A stretch of DNA of 41,917 nt from Trebouxia sp. TZW2008 (lineage: Eukaryota > Chlorophyta > Trebouxiophyceae > Trebouxiales > Trebouxiaceae), in assembly GCA_002118135.1 (NCBI GenBank), contig BDIU01000432.1, positions 1 through 41,917 on the forward strand, written 5' to 3'. The position numbers and the translations under genes were made by a program. The notes beneath the pieces are model-generated. The model did no database searches. It had not been told where the DNA came from and worked only from the letters and a program-made list of their open reading frames with translations. Position 1 is the first letter of the stretch. Every line of letters starts with the position of its first letter. Positions 21,801-33,400 of this stretch are shown here, piece after piece.

Positions 21801-24800
21801 GGGTGGTGTCCCTGTACTTTGCCATGACCACAGTCACGACTGTTGGGTATGGAGACATCACAGCACACTCGACAGTAGAGCAGGTCTGCATCTCAACTGT
21901 GCTCTCAAGCAGTCTGCCGCTGCCAGTATCAAAAGTAAAACAGTGAAGCAGCTGCATGGTAGTCATGCTTGAGGCAAAGTGTAGACACACAGCTTCTGAC
22001 TGATACACAGACTGCAGGCTGACTGACAGACAGAAGGGATGAAGGTTCAAAGCATTTTGACTGCCATTGCCGTGCTTGTGACACGGCTAGTCACCAAAGA
22101 GTGTAGTTGCATTCAAGAGCAGCACAACTGCCCTGATACAGTTGCATCTGCACCCTGCTTCATTACATACCACAATCCACACCTTCTGCTTGTTGTTGCT
22201 GCAGTTGGTGCTGTTCATTGTTTGTTTACTGTGGCTTGCCCTGCTAGTGCAGCACAAGCAGTCTGTGTCTGAGCTTGCAGATTTCGCTGCAGATAGTCTT
22301 GTGACATGCTGTTGCAGTGTGTGGCGCTGGCAGACATGGTGTTCTTTGCCACTCTAGAACCAGCCTCCTGACGCTTTTCCTCAGCACACAAACAACAGTC
22401 CCCTGCTGCTGGTGCAGTCTTCGTTGGCGATTCCATGACAGTTTCCTGATGCTGTTGCAGTGTGTGGCAACAGTGATGATGCTGGCAGGCGTGGTGTTCT
22501 TTGGCATCCTGATAGGTTCTCTTGGGGAGATAGTGCAGCACGCCAGCACCCGTGCCCGGCAGGCTCAGATGTTCAGGCGCAAGTTTGAGGATGTGGAGGC
22601 CTGGATGCGAATGCGCCGCCTCCCTAAGTTCACCCAAAAAAAGATCAGGTTCATTTCAGCGACTGGTCCAAGATTATTTGGTTGTCCTAGCTACTTCAAA
22701 GGATAATGCTTTTTTGCCTGGTTGCACATGAGCTGCCTCCCCAAGCTTACACAAAAGAATCAGGTGCTCAATTTTACTTACTGTGTCAAAATTGCATGTC
22801 TGCCGGTCTGTCTATAGATCTGCCTGCCTTGCCTGCTTGTCTGTCTGTCTGACTGTCTGTTTGTCTAAGACAGCTAGACACTTTTGCGTGTGCAGTCAAA
22901 CATAGACATAGCCATGGACATCAAGACATGTTGCATGAATGCAAGCATGGAAATGCGATTTTCTGCCACAGCTAGCGATTTATATTGCAATGTGCCCAGA
23001 TTCTTCTTTGCAAACCCAAATTCTGTTGTTGAAGCTTCTGAGAGGCAGAACTATGAACAAGGCATGCATGTTAAAGACCCGTGGACATGCAGGAACTATT
23101 ATGTGGAGGTTTGGGTGAGGCATGCAGACTGGAAGGAGGCAGAGGTCTTTGATGAGCTGCCGGCCCACCTCCGAGGGGAGGTGGCTGCATATCTCATGAC
23201 AGAGGTCTTTGACCAGGTTGATCCCTTCAAGTACAGCAGGTGGTGTCCTGGACACAGCATGGCTGCTCACAGTTTGCATACATGCAGGAACTACTACGCT
23301 GAGGTGTGGGTGCGGCATGCGGACTGGAAGGAGGCAGAGTTCTTTGATGAGCTACCTGCCCACCTCCGAGGGGAGGTGGCTGCATACCTCATGGCAGAAG
23401 TCTTTGACCAGTCAGACTTCTTCAGGTATTCCAATAATGATGCCACTGTGACTTGTGTGCAGGCCATCTCAGCTCATGTTTGGTCATGTCTGAGCGTAGT
23501 CTTGATTTTACATGTGCAAAAGCGCTGCTGTTGCGTTGCAGTTGCCAAAAATCAGGCCATTTCTTGGTTCAGTGACCTGTTGGCCAGCAGCAATGCTAAT
23601 TTGGTGCTTGCACCACAAGTCTAGTGTTGAGCCAACCGGTGTTCAGTCAGCAGAGCAGCATGACTACCAGCTGTCTTGACCTTGAACGGTCTAGCTCCTT
23701 CATCAAAATGGCACTGTCATCCTCATGCAAGTACCCAGGGTCCAGGAAAGTTAGCAATGTATGTATGTTTGTTGTTGCAGCGCAGCTGATAGTATTGAGT
23801 CAAGATGTGTCTGATGTTTGGCATGTCACTGTGGCAGCATGCATTGTGAGCAGAAGCATCTGAGTAACGGACTCAACAGTCAACCAACAAGAAGCAGATG
23901 AATGGCTCTGTGCAGCCTTGCTAAGTACCCTCTTGTTGGTGCTTCTGCTTTGAAATGCTTGAGGCTCCTTATGCTTGGTCAGTACAACACATCACGACGA
24001 AAGGGATACAAGCATAAACAGATACACACCACAAGAAGCGAGGACAAGGAAAGTCGTGCGTACAGTCAAAGCCTCAGCATGCCAACCACTCCTAAATTCA
24101 CTGGCCACCATCACCATGTTGCTGCACATATCTTTCACCCATACCCTGTTGGTTGCGCTATTTCAGAAGCTCACTTCTGCCAGCATGCATTTGTGTGCAT
24201 TCATGAAGATGAGAAGGCAGACTTTCAGTACAGCTTTCTTACCTCAGGCTATGGTCCTGTCCTTCAAACCCCACTGCTGAGTGCTGCTTTCGACATGCTG
24301 TGTTGAAGTGTATATACATACAACATGACTGCACACTGACCCAGTTGCAGGAGGTATAGTTTGCATATCACTCCTGCCCACAGAGGCTTGCGTTTCGACG
24401 CCTAGCGGTGCAGACCTCTCATCTGTCCTTTTGTCTTTTCTCTTTTAAGTCACATTACTGCCTCCCCTGTCATGCAGTCAGCTGCCAGAGGGGTCCAAGA
24501 CCCGCCTGGCGGCCCGGCTGACCCCCCAGATGGTGCCCCCAGGGCATGACCTGTGCCAGGAGGGGGATGATGCTGACTGCATGTGGATACTGCAAGAAGG
24601 TATGCCTTGCTGAATCCGTCCGTCTTGTGGCGGTACTGATGAGAAAGCCTGCTGTACACACTCTGTCTCATGCTTGGTAGACGGCAGACACGGATTCTGC
24701 TTGTCTGCGCAACCGCAATGCAGTCATTGTATGATGCGTCAATGCATGTGACAATGAGTCACTGTATTGTTAACGACCCCTCATAGATCATTGGAGACGC

Positions 24801-27800
24801 GTCCAGGCTGACCAATTGCTTGCTGCAGCCATCAGACCCTGTTCCTTCCAGCTCGTCGCTTTTCATTATCGCATACTCCAATTGCGTATCTAAACGTGGT
24901 ATTTGCAGGGCATGCGTTAGCCCTGAGGCGTACCAAGGAGGCGGAGCTGCTGCCAGCGCCAACAGTCATTGGGGAGGCTGTCATTCTGGCAGACCAGCTG
25001 CCGGCAGCAGCCATCCAGGCCTGCATTTTACAACCCATCACTGTGTATTACCGCACACTCCAATTGCGTATCTCAATGTGGTACTTGCAGGGGAAGTGTT
25101 AGCCCTGAGGCATACCAAGGAGGCAGAGCTGCTGCCAGCGCCAGCAGTCATTGGAGAGGCTGTCATTTTGGCAGACCAGTTGCCGGCAGCAGCCATCAGG
25201 CCCTGCACCTTCAGGTGCACCCTGCTGGGCTTTTGTACTTTGGGCAAAAGCCTGTCCAAAGACATTTACCAATGCCAAATTCGATGCAAATCCTGCTGGG
25301 CTTCAGAGACCGCTCCTACCATGACACAAAAGGCTGGCTTTGCTGTGCCAGAGCAAATGTGTAGACTTGAGTCTAGCACATTTGCACAAACACCCTTTTT
25401 GTCGGTAAATCTGGGTACAGCTCTAAACGCATGCAGTTTCCAGGCTGCTCTGATATCAGGCTCAATAATGTCATGGCAGAGATCTGCAATCATTGCTTTG
25501 CTATATTTTGTACAATTGCAAAGCATGCCACTCGAGGTCCATCCTGCTGGGCTTCAGATCACACACCTAAACAAAGACACATTTGCTACTTGCACAGCAT
25601 CACTGAAGACAATGCCCCTTTGATTTGGCCCCTACAGGCACAGTGCATGCCTAGCATATCAGGCAATGCTGCTTTGATGTGCGTTTTCACACTTGCTCAG
25701 CATAAAACCATCTTACCCTATGTCAGACAAGGGCCAGCTGATCCTCTTCTCTGATGATTGCTATTGCTTGCATGATTCATCTGGGTACGCAGCATGTACA
25801 CAGCATCCCGATGCAGCTCATGTGCCTCAACAGAAGTCAAGAGAGACGTTGTCACCAACTTGACTTATGCTGATGCACAGGGCTCTTGGATCGTGCACAG
25901 TGTGGCACTTGGCGCTGAAGGACATCCAGACTCTGACACATGTGTACCCTGAGATGCTATTAGCCATGGTGCAGGCCTTCCGGGGCAGATGGGAGCATCA
26001 CCTACATTCTATGGGCCCTCAAACCAGGCAGCTGCCCTGCTCTTGTTGCTTTCAAATCACCTTTATGCTGCTTTTCATGCTGCCATTTGCCTTGCACTAC
26101 TTCTGCCTGCGTGTCCATCTCTGCTTCCACAAGCAAACAGTGTGTGACATTCTGATATGGAGCAGTGCTCAGCATGCCTCCCACTGACGTGCTGACACTG
26201 CTGAGGTGGCGAGACGGTCACAATTTTTGCAATATGTTGTGCGCAACTCCCCCTTCTGTCTGCAGAAACTGCTGCTGCTACCATCACTGCCAGCAACAGC
26301 GTTCTCTCAGTCTTCCCTTCAGTTCCTCACTCTGTTGTGCGCACCCTCCTGCTTGCGACCCTGGCCTGCTGTGCAAGGTGTTGAGCTGCCAACACATCAA
26401 AAGCTGACATGACCTTGCAGTGCCAAATGATGGGCTTGAACCCTGGCAGCTGTCAACACAGTCCTGCAGTGTTGATCATAGGCCATTGCAACATGGTCAA
26501 CACTGACAAAGCCCTGACTTCCAAGGTGATAAATGGTGTCCTGCGCAGGCAGTATGGGGAGGCCAGCCTGGGAGCAGTGTAAGCAGCTGCTGACACAATT
26601 GCAGCCATGACTGCACCTTGGATCAGGCGCCAAACTGACGGAGCCACACACTTCACATGGTCACCTTGCTGTGCGCTGATGGATTCCGTTTGATGCAGAC
26701 AACATGCAGAGGCCAGTCTGGCGGCAGCACAAGCAGGTGCTGACGCAGTTGCAGCTATGACTGCAACCCAGGTCAGGCACACAATTGCTGGGCGAGCCAC
26801 GCAGTACATGTTCGCGTGCTTATGAATTGCTGACTTGTGCACTGATGGATTCACTTCAATGCAGGTAGCATCAGGAGGCTAGCCTAGGAGCAGTGTAAGC
26901 AGCAGCTGATCCATTTGCAGCCATGACTGCACCTCAGATCAGGCGCACCACTGCCAAGAGAGCCACACAGTACATCATTGAAGATGACTGTTTGCTGACT
27001 TGTGCCCAAATGGATTCTGTTCAATGCAGGCAGCATGCCGAAGTCAGCCTGGAGGCGGTTCAAGCAGCTGCTGACACTTTTGCACTCATGGCTGCCCCTC
27101 AAATCAGGCGCATCACTGTTGAGAGAGCCATACAGTACATGATTGAGTGGTCATAAGCTGCTGACTTGAATACTGATGGATTGCAGCCATGACTGTTCCT
27201 CAGATCAGGCGCATCACTGCTGACATGGCCACACTGTACATGGATGAATTGTTATAAAGTTGCTGACTTGTGCATTGATGGATGTGGTTCAATGCAGACA
27301 GCATGTAGAGGCTAGCCTGCGGGCAGTGAAAGCAGCTGTTGACACAGTTGCAGCCATGACTGCACCTCAGATCAGGCACACCACTGCCGAGAGAGCCACA
27401 CGTTACATCATTGAAGATGATTGTTTGCTGACTTGTGCACAAATAGATGCTGTTCAATGCAGGCAGCATGCCGAGGTCAGCCTGGGGGCAGTTCAAGCAG
27501 CTGCTGACACTTTTGCACTCATGGCTGCCCCTCAAATCAGGCGCATCACTGTTGAGAGAGCCATACAGTACCTGACTGATGATTCCTTGCTTAGTTGTGC
27601 ACAAATGGATTCTGTTCAATGCAGGCAACATGCAGAGGCCAGCCTGGGGGCAGTGCAAGCAGCTGCTGACACAGTTGCAGCCATGACTGCCCCTCAGATC
27701 AGGCGCACAACTGCTGACATGGCCACACAGTATGTGCTAGGAGACTTAGACGCTGAAGCTGTTACCTTTGTGCCTGCGCACACCCACCTGGAGCAGTCAT

Positions 27801-28156
27801 CAGAGAGGGAAACAGCTGATAACTTGGCATCACATGTCACAGAGGATGACGCAATAGGGCTGTTAGTGGGAGAGTATGAGTCATCAGGGTTGAATGGAAG
27901 AGTCCCAGACAGACATGTTGCAAGAGGGCAGCATGGGGATGCCCTGACAAGGCTGGCACCAGCTCAGCAACAGCCCTCCAGCACATCTTATCCAGTCCCC
28001 AAGGCCAGCAGGGTCACTAAGCAGCCCCTGTCAGATGTCCCATACTCTGAGCGTGAAGGTAGCGTTACAGCCGCAGACAAAGAAGCAAAACACATCAGGG
28101 CAGCAGTCAACAATGCATGGTCAGGGCATCAGCAGCCGCAGCAGCATCACCAGCAC

Positions 28157-28194
<38 letters not shown>

Positions 28195-28471
28195 TTCATA
28201 CCAGCAGCATCAGCATCAGCAGCAGAAGCAGCATTCAGGGGGTGTTCATGATACTGTCTTGACTGCAGCGCCAGACAGCATCAGCATTGCTGTGTCAGCT
28301 GGGCCACTGCCTGCTCAGGAAGTGGCACAGCGGCAATTGCGAGACTTGCAAGCATGCTCTGCCTTGCACAGCATCCATGAAGATCATGACATTGGTGCGA
28401 ATTCGGCACGCTCGTCACATACAGGTACAGGCCTTGCTCCCAAGCTGACATTGCACAAGTCATTTGCATAG
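18876..28471 (+). CDS. Voltage-gated K+ channel with C-linker and cyclic-nucleotide-binding-like domain
   Basis: Plasma- or endomembrane K+ channel of the plant Shaker/EAG-CNG superfamily. Exons: 18876-19005, 19075-19315, 19396-19441, 19690-19822 (S1), 20082-20248 (S2-S3), 20482-20586 (S4), 21199-21379 (S4-S5 linker, S5), 21762-21883 (pore), 22461-22648 (S6), 23093-23239 and/or 23288-23425 (C-linker), 24478-24599 and 25091-25214 (CNBD), 25881 on, then a tail reading to 28471. S4 has Arg every third residue (MRLFRLLRLMRFLK). The filter TTVTTVGYGD predicts K+ selectivity. The CNBD shows MVPPGHDLCQEGDDAD and VIGEAVILADQLP, but the phosphate-binding Arg of the usual R-T/S-A motif is replaced (PAAAI), so ligand binding is doubtful. 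Intron 4 has a GC donor. The tail holds repeats and polyQ. The link from the exon at 25881 to the tail is not resolved. Confidence 0.93.
20887..21271 (+). repeat. S4-S5 linker exon start, three in-frame copies at 156 bp
   Basis: A CTGCAG acceptor followed by N-M-F-A-S-(F/S)-S-G-Q-L-G-K-R-L-N-A-W-V-S-S-T-V-L occurs at 20887, 21043 and 21199, exactly 156 bp (52 codons) apart. The spacer also repeats (MSMSRCFLHVLLDDNSIW and MSMSRRFLHVLLNGKSIW). One frame is open across all three; only the third copy continues into S5. Splicing from S4 to any copy is phase-compatible. Confidence 0.92.
22303..22763 (+). repeat. Partial duplicates flanking the S6 exon
   Basis: Before the real S6 exon (22461-22648) a fragment at about 22303-22360 repeats TGCTGTTGCAGTGTGTGGC and GGTGTTCTTTG, with its acceptor. 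After the exon, about 22717-22763 repeats its end (GCCTGG, then CCTCCCCAAGCTTACACAAA, then ATCAG|GTGCTC). A poorer fragment may lie near 22197-22265. All are truncated and probably dead. Confidence 0.7.
23093..23425 (+). repeat. Duplicated C-linker exon, both copies intact
   Basis: Copy A (23093-23239) and copy B (23288-23425) encode NYYVEVWVRHADWKEAEVF... and NYYAEVWVRHADWKEAEFF..., followed by DELPAHLRGEVAAYLM in both. Both have an AG acceptor and GT donor and enter and leave in phase 2. Only 48 nt separate them, and that spacer is itself open and a multiple of three. The ends differ: A has VDPFKYS, B has SDFF. Either or both could be in the mRNA; B gives the canonical join to the CNBD (SDFFSQLPEG). 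Confidence 0.92.
24806..25214 (+). repeat. CNBD exon, three tandem copies (one only an end)
   Basis: A 3' fragment (about 24806-24850: GACCAATTG, GCAGCCATCAGACCCTG, CTTCCAG) precedes copy 2 (24909 to about 25020: GHALALRRTKEAELLPAP...) and copy 3 (25091-25214: GEVLALRHTKEAELLPAP...). Copies 2 and 3 are 182 bp apart and also share about 45 bp of upstream intron, with the acceptor. Copy 3 has the donor CAG|GTGCAC; copy 2 has lost it. Copy 3 is therefore the expressed exon. Confidence 0.85.
26549..27740 (+). repeat. Eight tandem units of about 165 bp in the K+ channel tail
   Basis: Units begin after a CAG acceptor-like site at 26549, 26699, 26865, 27030, (truncated, about 27175), 27298, 27463 and 27625. 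The consensus protein is RQHAEASLGAVQAAADT, VAAMTAPQIRRTT, AERATQYIIEDD, LLTCAQMDSVQC. The last three units form one frame with the rest of the tail, with 55- and 54-codon periods. Units 1 and 3 carry TAA where others have CAA (GAV-Q-AAA), and unit 3 also has a TAG. The consensus is Ala-rich and helix-forming. Confidence 0.9.
28142..28237 (+). repeat. CAG repeat encoding a polyGln/His tract
   Basis: An interrupted CAG run near the end of the K+ channel frame encodes QQ-, HQHQ- and a run of ten Gln, then QQHQHQQQ. It is a typical length-variable low-complexity tract in the cytosolic tail. Confidence 0.9.
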
Positions 28472-30180
28472 CAGGCTATTCAGCTGTAGTAGTATGTGAC
28501 GTGGGAAACACGCAGCAGTGTACCATGGCTTGATGCATCATCTCGAAGATTTGACATTGCTTCAAATTGGTTCAACCGAAAGTGGGTGCTGCTGAGGGCG
28601 CATGTCTTGCTGATCCCCGCCAGTGTTTCATCATGTTGGCTCAGATGCACAAGCTGCTGCTGTGTATACACATGCCAACAAATGCATTTTGTTTAAGTGT
28701 AGGCCACCAATGCCTGCAGTGGATGTTGCTAACAGATTCCTCCAACCATGTTGAAATCTCGGTGGCTCAATTAGAACGTGCTGGGGAGACAGCAGCAACT
28801 CTGTCAACGCCAAGGTAGCACAGCTGTGACAGTGGAGTTGTGCTTTGCAGGCACTCAGAAGAAGAAATTTGCCCGTCAGATATCACACAGCAGCGACTTC
28901 ATGCTGAGCTCCGGAGCATGGATGGCAGGGGCTTTTGCCGGCAGGCTTCTGCACCAAAAACACATGCAGGACAGCTCATCGTCAACACACACTCTGAACA
29001 TAGGCCGGGCAGAAGCTGAAAGCAGAGCAGGCCAATAGGCAGGCTTCTGTTTCCAAAACACATGCAAGATCGCTCATCTGCAACACGCACTCTCAATGTG
29101 GGTCAAAAAGCATCTGAAAGCAAAGCAAGCCAGTAGGCATTTTGGGATGCAATATGGGTCAGCCAGAAGGTCCAAGGACAGAAAGTCAATCAGCAGGCTG
29201 CTACACAGTGCAAGCACAATCACATGCTATGTTCCAGCATTACAATGCCATTTTTACAGCATGGTCAGCGGTGTTTGTGCGTTTGCATTCAGAGCATTGA
29301 TTTTGGGCCATCTTGGAGCCAGGTTTGTTCAGGTCCTAGCTTGTGGGTAAGTTTTGCAGGAAAGATGTGCCATTAGTTGCAGGGGAGAGGTCAGCATGTG
29401 AGCCAAGCCAGAGTTTTGGTAAACATCCTGAATGTCGTTTTTGCTCTATGCAGAGGGGTTGACTGTCTGTGTGTTGCTGTGCAATGGCACAAAACTTTAA
29501 ACAATGAATACAATTACGTGAAATGGACTCTTCAGGTGGGTCTTACTGCAACAAGCAGTAGACTCTCCAAATCCATGCCTGTCACTGTGTGACAAGTGTT
29601 TGCTAATTTGCCTCACTGCAGATTGTTTGCTCAGGATGCAGGCCGCCAAAAATGGGTCATTGACATGCTATATCTTCACACAGCTACCCACCACCTACTG
29701 CTTGTACACGTGCCACACAACAGGCTCAAGATACGTAACATAGCCGCATCAAGATGGTCTGATAATGCTGTATAATTTTATGCCATTGCAATCTGACGAT
29801 GCTCGACACAAACGCACATGTCGGCTTCCTCTCAGCCAACTTTTGCTTCGTGAGTCAACCTTGTTTGACTGTTGCTAAGGTTCTGCCAGCCTGATCAACA
29901 GTTTCAGCGTTTGCAGTGTATTGTCAAAATTGTCTCTGTGTGACTGCTCTACCTGTGCAACAAAGAATGAATTGCACGTCATTGCCTCCTCCTTGTTCTG
30001 GCGTGAGGGCGCAATCACAAATCGAAGCAGGCCAAGTTTTGCATGAAACGTCTTCTGGCGATGATGCTCTGTGAGCAGTGGGTAACCTGGCCAAAAAAAT
30101 TATGTTGTGGGGCAAAAGTCGCAGATATGAATTTGGGAAATGAACCCGCTCCTCCAAACAGCATGCTATTTGGTGGATCC
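28472..30180. other. Intergenic stretch with a short tandem repeat, no gene seen
   Basis: No supported coding region. From about 28940 to 29140 a unit of about 100 bp occurs twice with a trace of a third: GGCAGGCTTCTG, CAAAACACATGCA, GCTCATC, then AACAC-CACTCT. A few open segments after 28496 lie in the K+ channel frame but look non-coding. The 3' UTR of the channel probably lies at the start. Confidence 0.5.
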
Positions 30181-30436
30181 CCTTTGTCGCGAACGACAGA
30201 ACGGTGTGCAACCGCGACTGACAACCAGTTATGTTTAGCCGTATATAGCAGGATTGCATGCAGGCGTTTCGTTAGGCCGCGCACCGCGGGTCTCAAGTGT
30301 AGCGTGCCGGTCGTGTCTGCTTTGCGCAATCGAGTTGACGCTTGGATTGTATGCAAAAAGTGTGGTCCCAAAAGCTGCGATCGCCGCGCAGACGGACCGG
30401 CGCTGTAGTAGCGTTTCACCTTGCATCGACCGCTGC
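30181..30436 (+). promoter_or_regulatory. CG-rich 5' region of the MYB gene
   Basis: A hand count gives about 50 CG dinucleotides in 30181-30660 against about 10 in the equally long intron stretch 31021-31500. The island spans the presumed promoter, exon 1 and intron 1. Long minus-strand frames across it are by-products of this composition. Confidence 0.5.
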
Positions 30437-33400
30437 ATGAGTGCGCCCAGTAAGGCGAAAGAGCTTCGTGCCAGCAAAACCCCAATCCGGGCTTCTGGCA
30501 AGCGCGATTGGAGCGCTGAGGTAATTAGTAGCTCGTTTGTGTCGAACGCCTTCAGTGACCGCGGACCCAGCTGACGAAGCGATCTTGCGCCAGCGCTAGG
30601 CGGCATTGTCAAACAGTTGTTCATTGGACCCAAAACGTAGCGCAAACAGGCGACTATGCTCTCACGCTTATCCCGCTGCGGTGCAGGAGGATGCTTTGCT
30701 GGAAAAGCTGATCCGGCAGCACGGCACCAAAGCCTGGGTGGTGTGTGCGAGACATATGGGCAAATGGAGCAGCAAACAAGTATGCATTGCATGCTTGACC
30801 TGTGGATGTGCACCTGCCAGTTTCAATCTGCCACAGCACTGCATTTGCAGCATTGCATAGATCTGTGGGGACTTGTCTGAAATGCTGCACCATTGCTCAC
30901 TTACAATCCGCCTGATTGCCAGTACAACTCACATGAATGTACCAACAAACCAAATACAACAGGCGCTGGCAGTGTGCAATAATCAAAGCAACGCTGACGC
31001 TCATTGGCAATATGCAAGAATCAAAGCCAATCTGACAATCATTGGCAATATGCAACAATTAAAGCAGAGCGAACCATGACTGGCATGATGCAACGATCAA
31101 TGCAAATCTGACTATCACTGGCAGTATGCAACAATATTCAATAATTTGTCTGTTGCAGTGCCGCCGAAGGTGGAAGACTTTGCTGAATGCTGAGCTGAAG
31201 GAGTCTGGTGCCTCATGGAGCCCAGAGGTTGGTACCATTCTTCAGCTCTTGCTCAACAGCTATTGATTCTGAACAGCTTTTGGCATGTACAAAATCCCCC
31301 CTTTATGAGGACACTCAATGTAAGGGCACTCTTGATGTAAAGACATTTTTCTTGATAACCAAAGCAGTCTTTACACGGAGAAGTCCCTGTAAAGCCTTAT
31401 GTAGCGGCCTGCACAAGTCAGCAGCCTCGTGTTGTAGTTTTGGGCCGGTACTAGACCACTTCAACTACATTGTCGGTCGGTGACATCACTCAACAAGTTG
31501 TCACTCTTGATTCAGTACTGCAGCAGCCCAAGGGCACTTGGGCGCTGCAAACACATTGCCAGCCAGTGGGATCACTCTCTTGAATCCAGCTGTCGTTGTG
31601 CATCCATTCTTGCAACTGCCCATCTGCACTTAGATGCTGCAAATAGATTGTCAGCCAGTAACACCATTCACTGGCGTTTCAACAAGCTATCACTGCTGAG
31701 TCAACGCACTGTGAAGACTACCCCCTTGATGAGCTTTACGGCTCAATGCTGTTGATCAGTGCAGAACCCCATGCGATTGCAGCTGCTCAGCATGAATGCC
31801 AACATCACATGTCCTCACTGTGATACCATGAACAAGCCCGACTGGCAACACAAGACTCGTGCCACACATACTCACACTTACAGGTGCTTGAATGTGCGAG
31901 AATGGTTATTATCACTACTGATATGTCTTGAGACTGTGATTGTTACTATTGTTACTATTTTGTTAGGATCATGATTGTGATTATGATTGTGTGTTGGCTT
32001 ATAGGAGGATGAGCTGCTGCTGATGGCGCATGCAAAGCACGGCAACAGATGGACTGAGATCTCCAGAATGATTGGCGGCAGGTCAGGGCGAACAATTCTT
32101 TGCTGCATAGCATCAATTGCACAACAATCTCAGCAAGGCTGTCAGCGTTGTACCCACATCAGTACAATTGGCTGTGCATGCACAAAGCATACTTCTCAGT
32201 CAAAGAGTTTTATCATCAGTATGTTTGTCATGTGCATGCTTTCCAACAGCTATATTTCAACAGCTGTCTTTGCTGTATGGCAAAGAGTTGAGTGCTGATG
32301 ACTTGTGCCTGCTGGCTGCATACCTGCTGGCATCAGTCAAAACCCTGCTTCGTGATGCATCCCTACTGGCAGCAAGCTTGCTGACCAAAACGTTGCTTTG
32401 CAGGACTGACAATGCAGCCAAGAACAGATATGCAGTGATCAGCAAGCGACCGGCGCAAAGGCAGCGTTTCTGCCTCAGTACAGATATGGTCACAGCACAT
32501 CTGCATACAGTGAGTCCTAGTCTCGCTCCTTCACCGTTCTCAGGAGCAGCTACAGCCTCAGAACCACCTGTACCAGGGGCTACAACTCAGACAACAGGTG
32601 CAACTTGCCAAAACAGTACAGCTGTGACATGCCAAGACAGTACAGCTGTGACTTGTGATGACAGAAACGCTGTGGCTTGCCAAGACAGTACAGCTGTGAC
32701 CTGCCAAAATAGCACAGCTGTGACCTGCCAAGACAGCAAAGCTGTGACTTGCCAGGGTAGTACAGCTGTCCTAAATCAATACGGGAAGCCAGCAGCAGAG
32801 CAGGACAGCATAGATGAGGATTGCGACACCATGAGCGCATCATGTGCATTGAGTGTTGATGGCAATGCAAGCTTGCCATTGAAGAATGCAATGACTAACA
32901 AGGCGCCACAGCAGCATGTTAGCGTACACAGTACTCACAGCAGAGACAATGACAGCAGCGCTGAAAACGCTCACAGCTTTGGACCCATCAAAGCAGCCCT
33001 TGACGTGCTGCACAGTACAGCTAGCCTCATCATTCCTGCAGAGTTAGTGCAGCATGCAAGGATGAAGGTCAATTGTAGCCCAGAGCCACAGCAACCTGTG
33101 CTGCAGATTACTGAACTGTCTACCTTTTGTCCAGCCATCTCACCGGCCATGTCGACAAGCTCGTCTTTGCAAGGCTCTCATGCACGGGATGCTGACGCTG
33201 CAAATCAGCAGCAGCAGCAGCAGCAGCAGCAACAGGGTCACAAGACAGCAATCGACGATTATGCTGTCAAACATGCTGGTGCTCATCTATGGATGGACTG
33301 TGTGTCATCAAGTCTGGGCGCTAATCCTACTACCTGCATAGCATATCTGGCTGGGGTGCTGGATGAGCGGAGGCGGCAAACAGACCCTGGAGTGCAAAAG

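Noticed and set aside
22884..23092. Extension of the C-linker exon to the left as one long exon
   Set aside because: The frame is open to 22884, but protein similarity begins exactly at the AG acceptor (23092) with the phase needed by the S6 exon; the upstream part has no channel similarity.
27200..27658. 152-codon minus-strand frame over the tail array
   Set aside because: Antisense reflection of the 165-bp repeats; the plus frame continues into the polyQ tail and has better composition.
26549..27740. CRISPR-like or satellite array
   Set aside because: The 165-bp units have no spacers, code for a repeated protein segment and sit in a eukaryotic gene; tandem duplication of an exon fits better.
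1134..28471. Alternative nuclear code with TAA/TAG as glutamine (as in some ulvophytes)
   Set aside because: TAA replaces an expected Gln in the LINE fragment and in two tail repeats, and interrupts the kinase frame. But the conserved exons of TAF6, ELIP, MYB and both channels use many CAA/CAG codons and no TAA or TAG. Simple C to T changes in decaying copies explain the cases.
30015..30813. Long minus-strand frames (156 and 192 codons) over the MYB 5' end
   Set aside because: They lie antisense to exons 1-2 and the CG-rich island, have no motif, and overlap each other; composition explains them.
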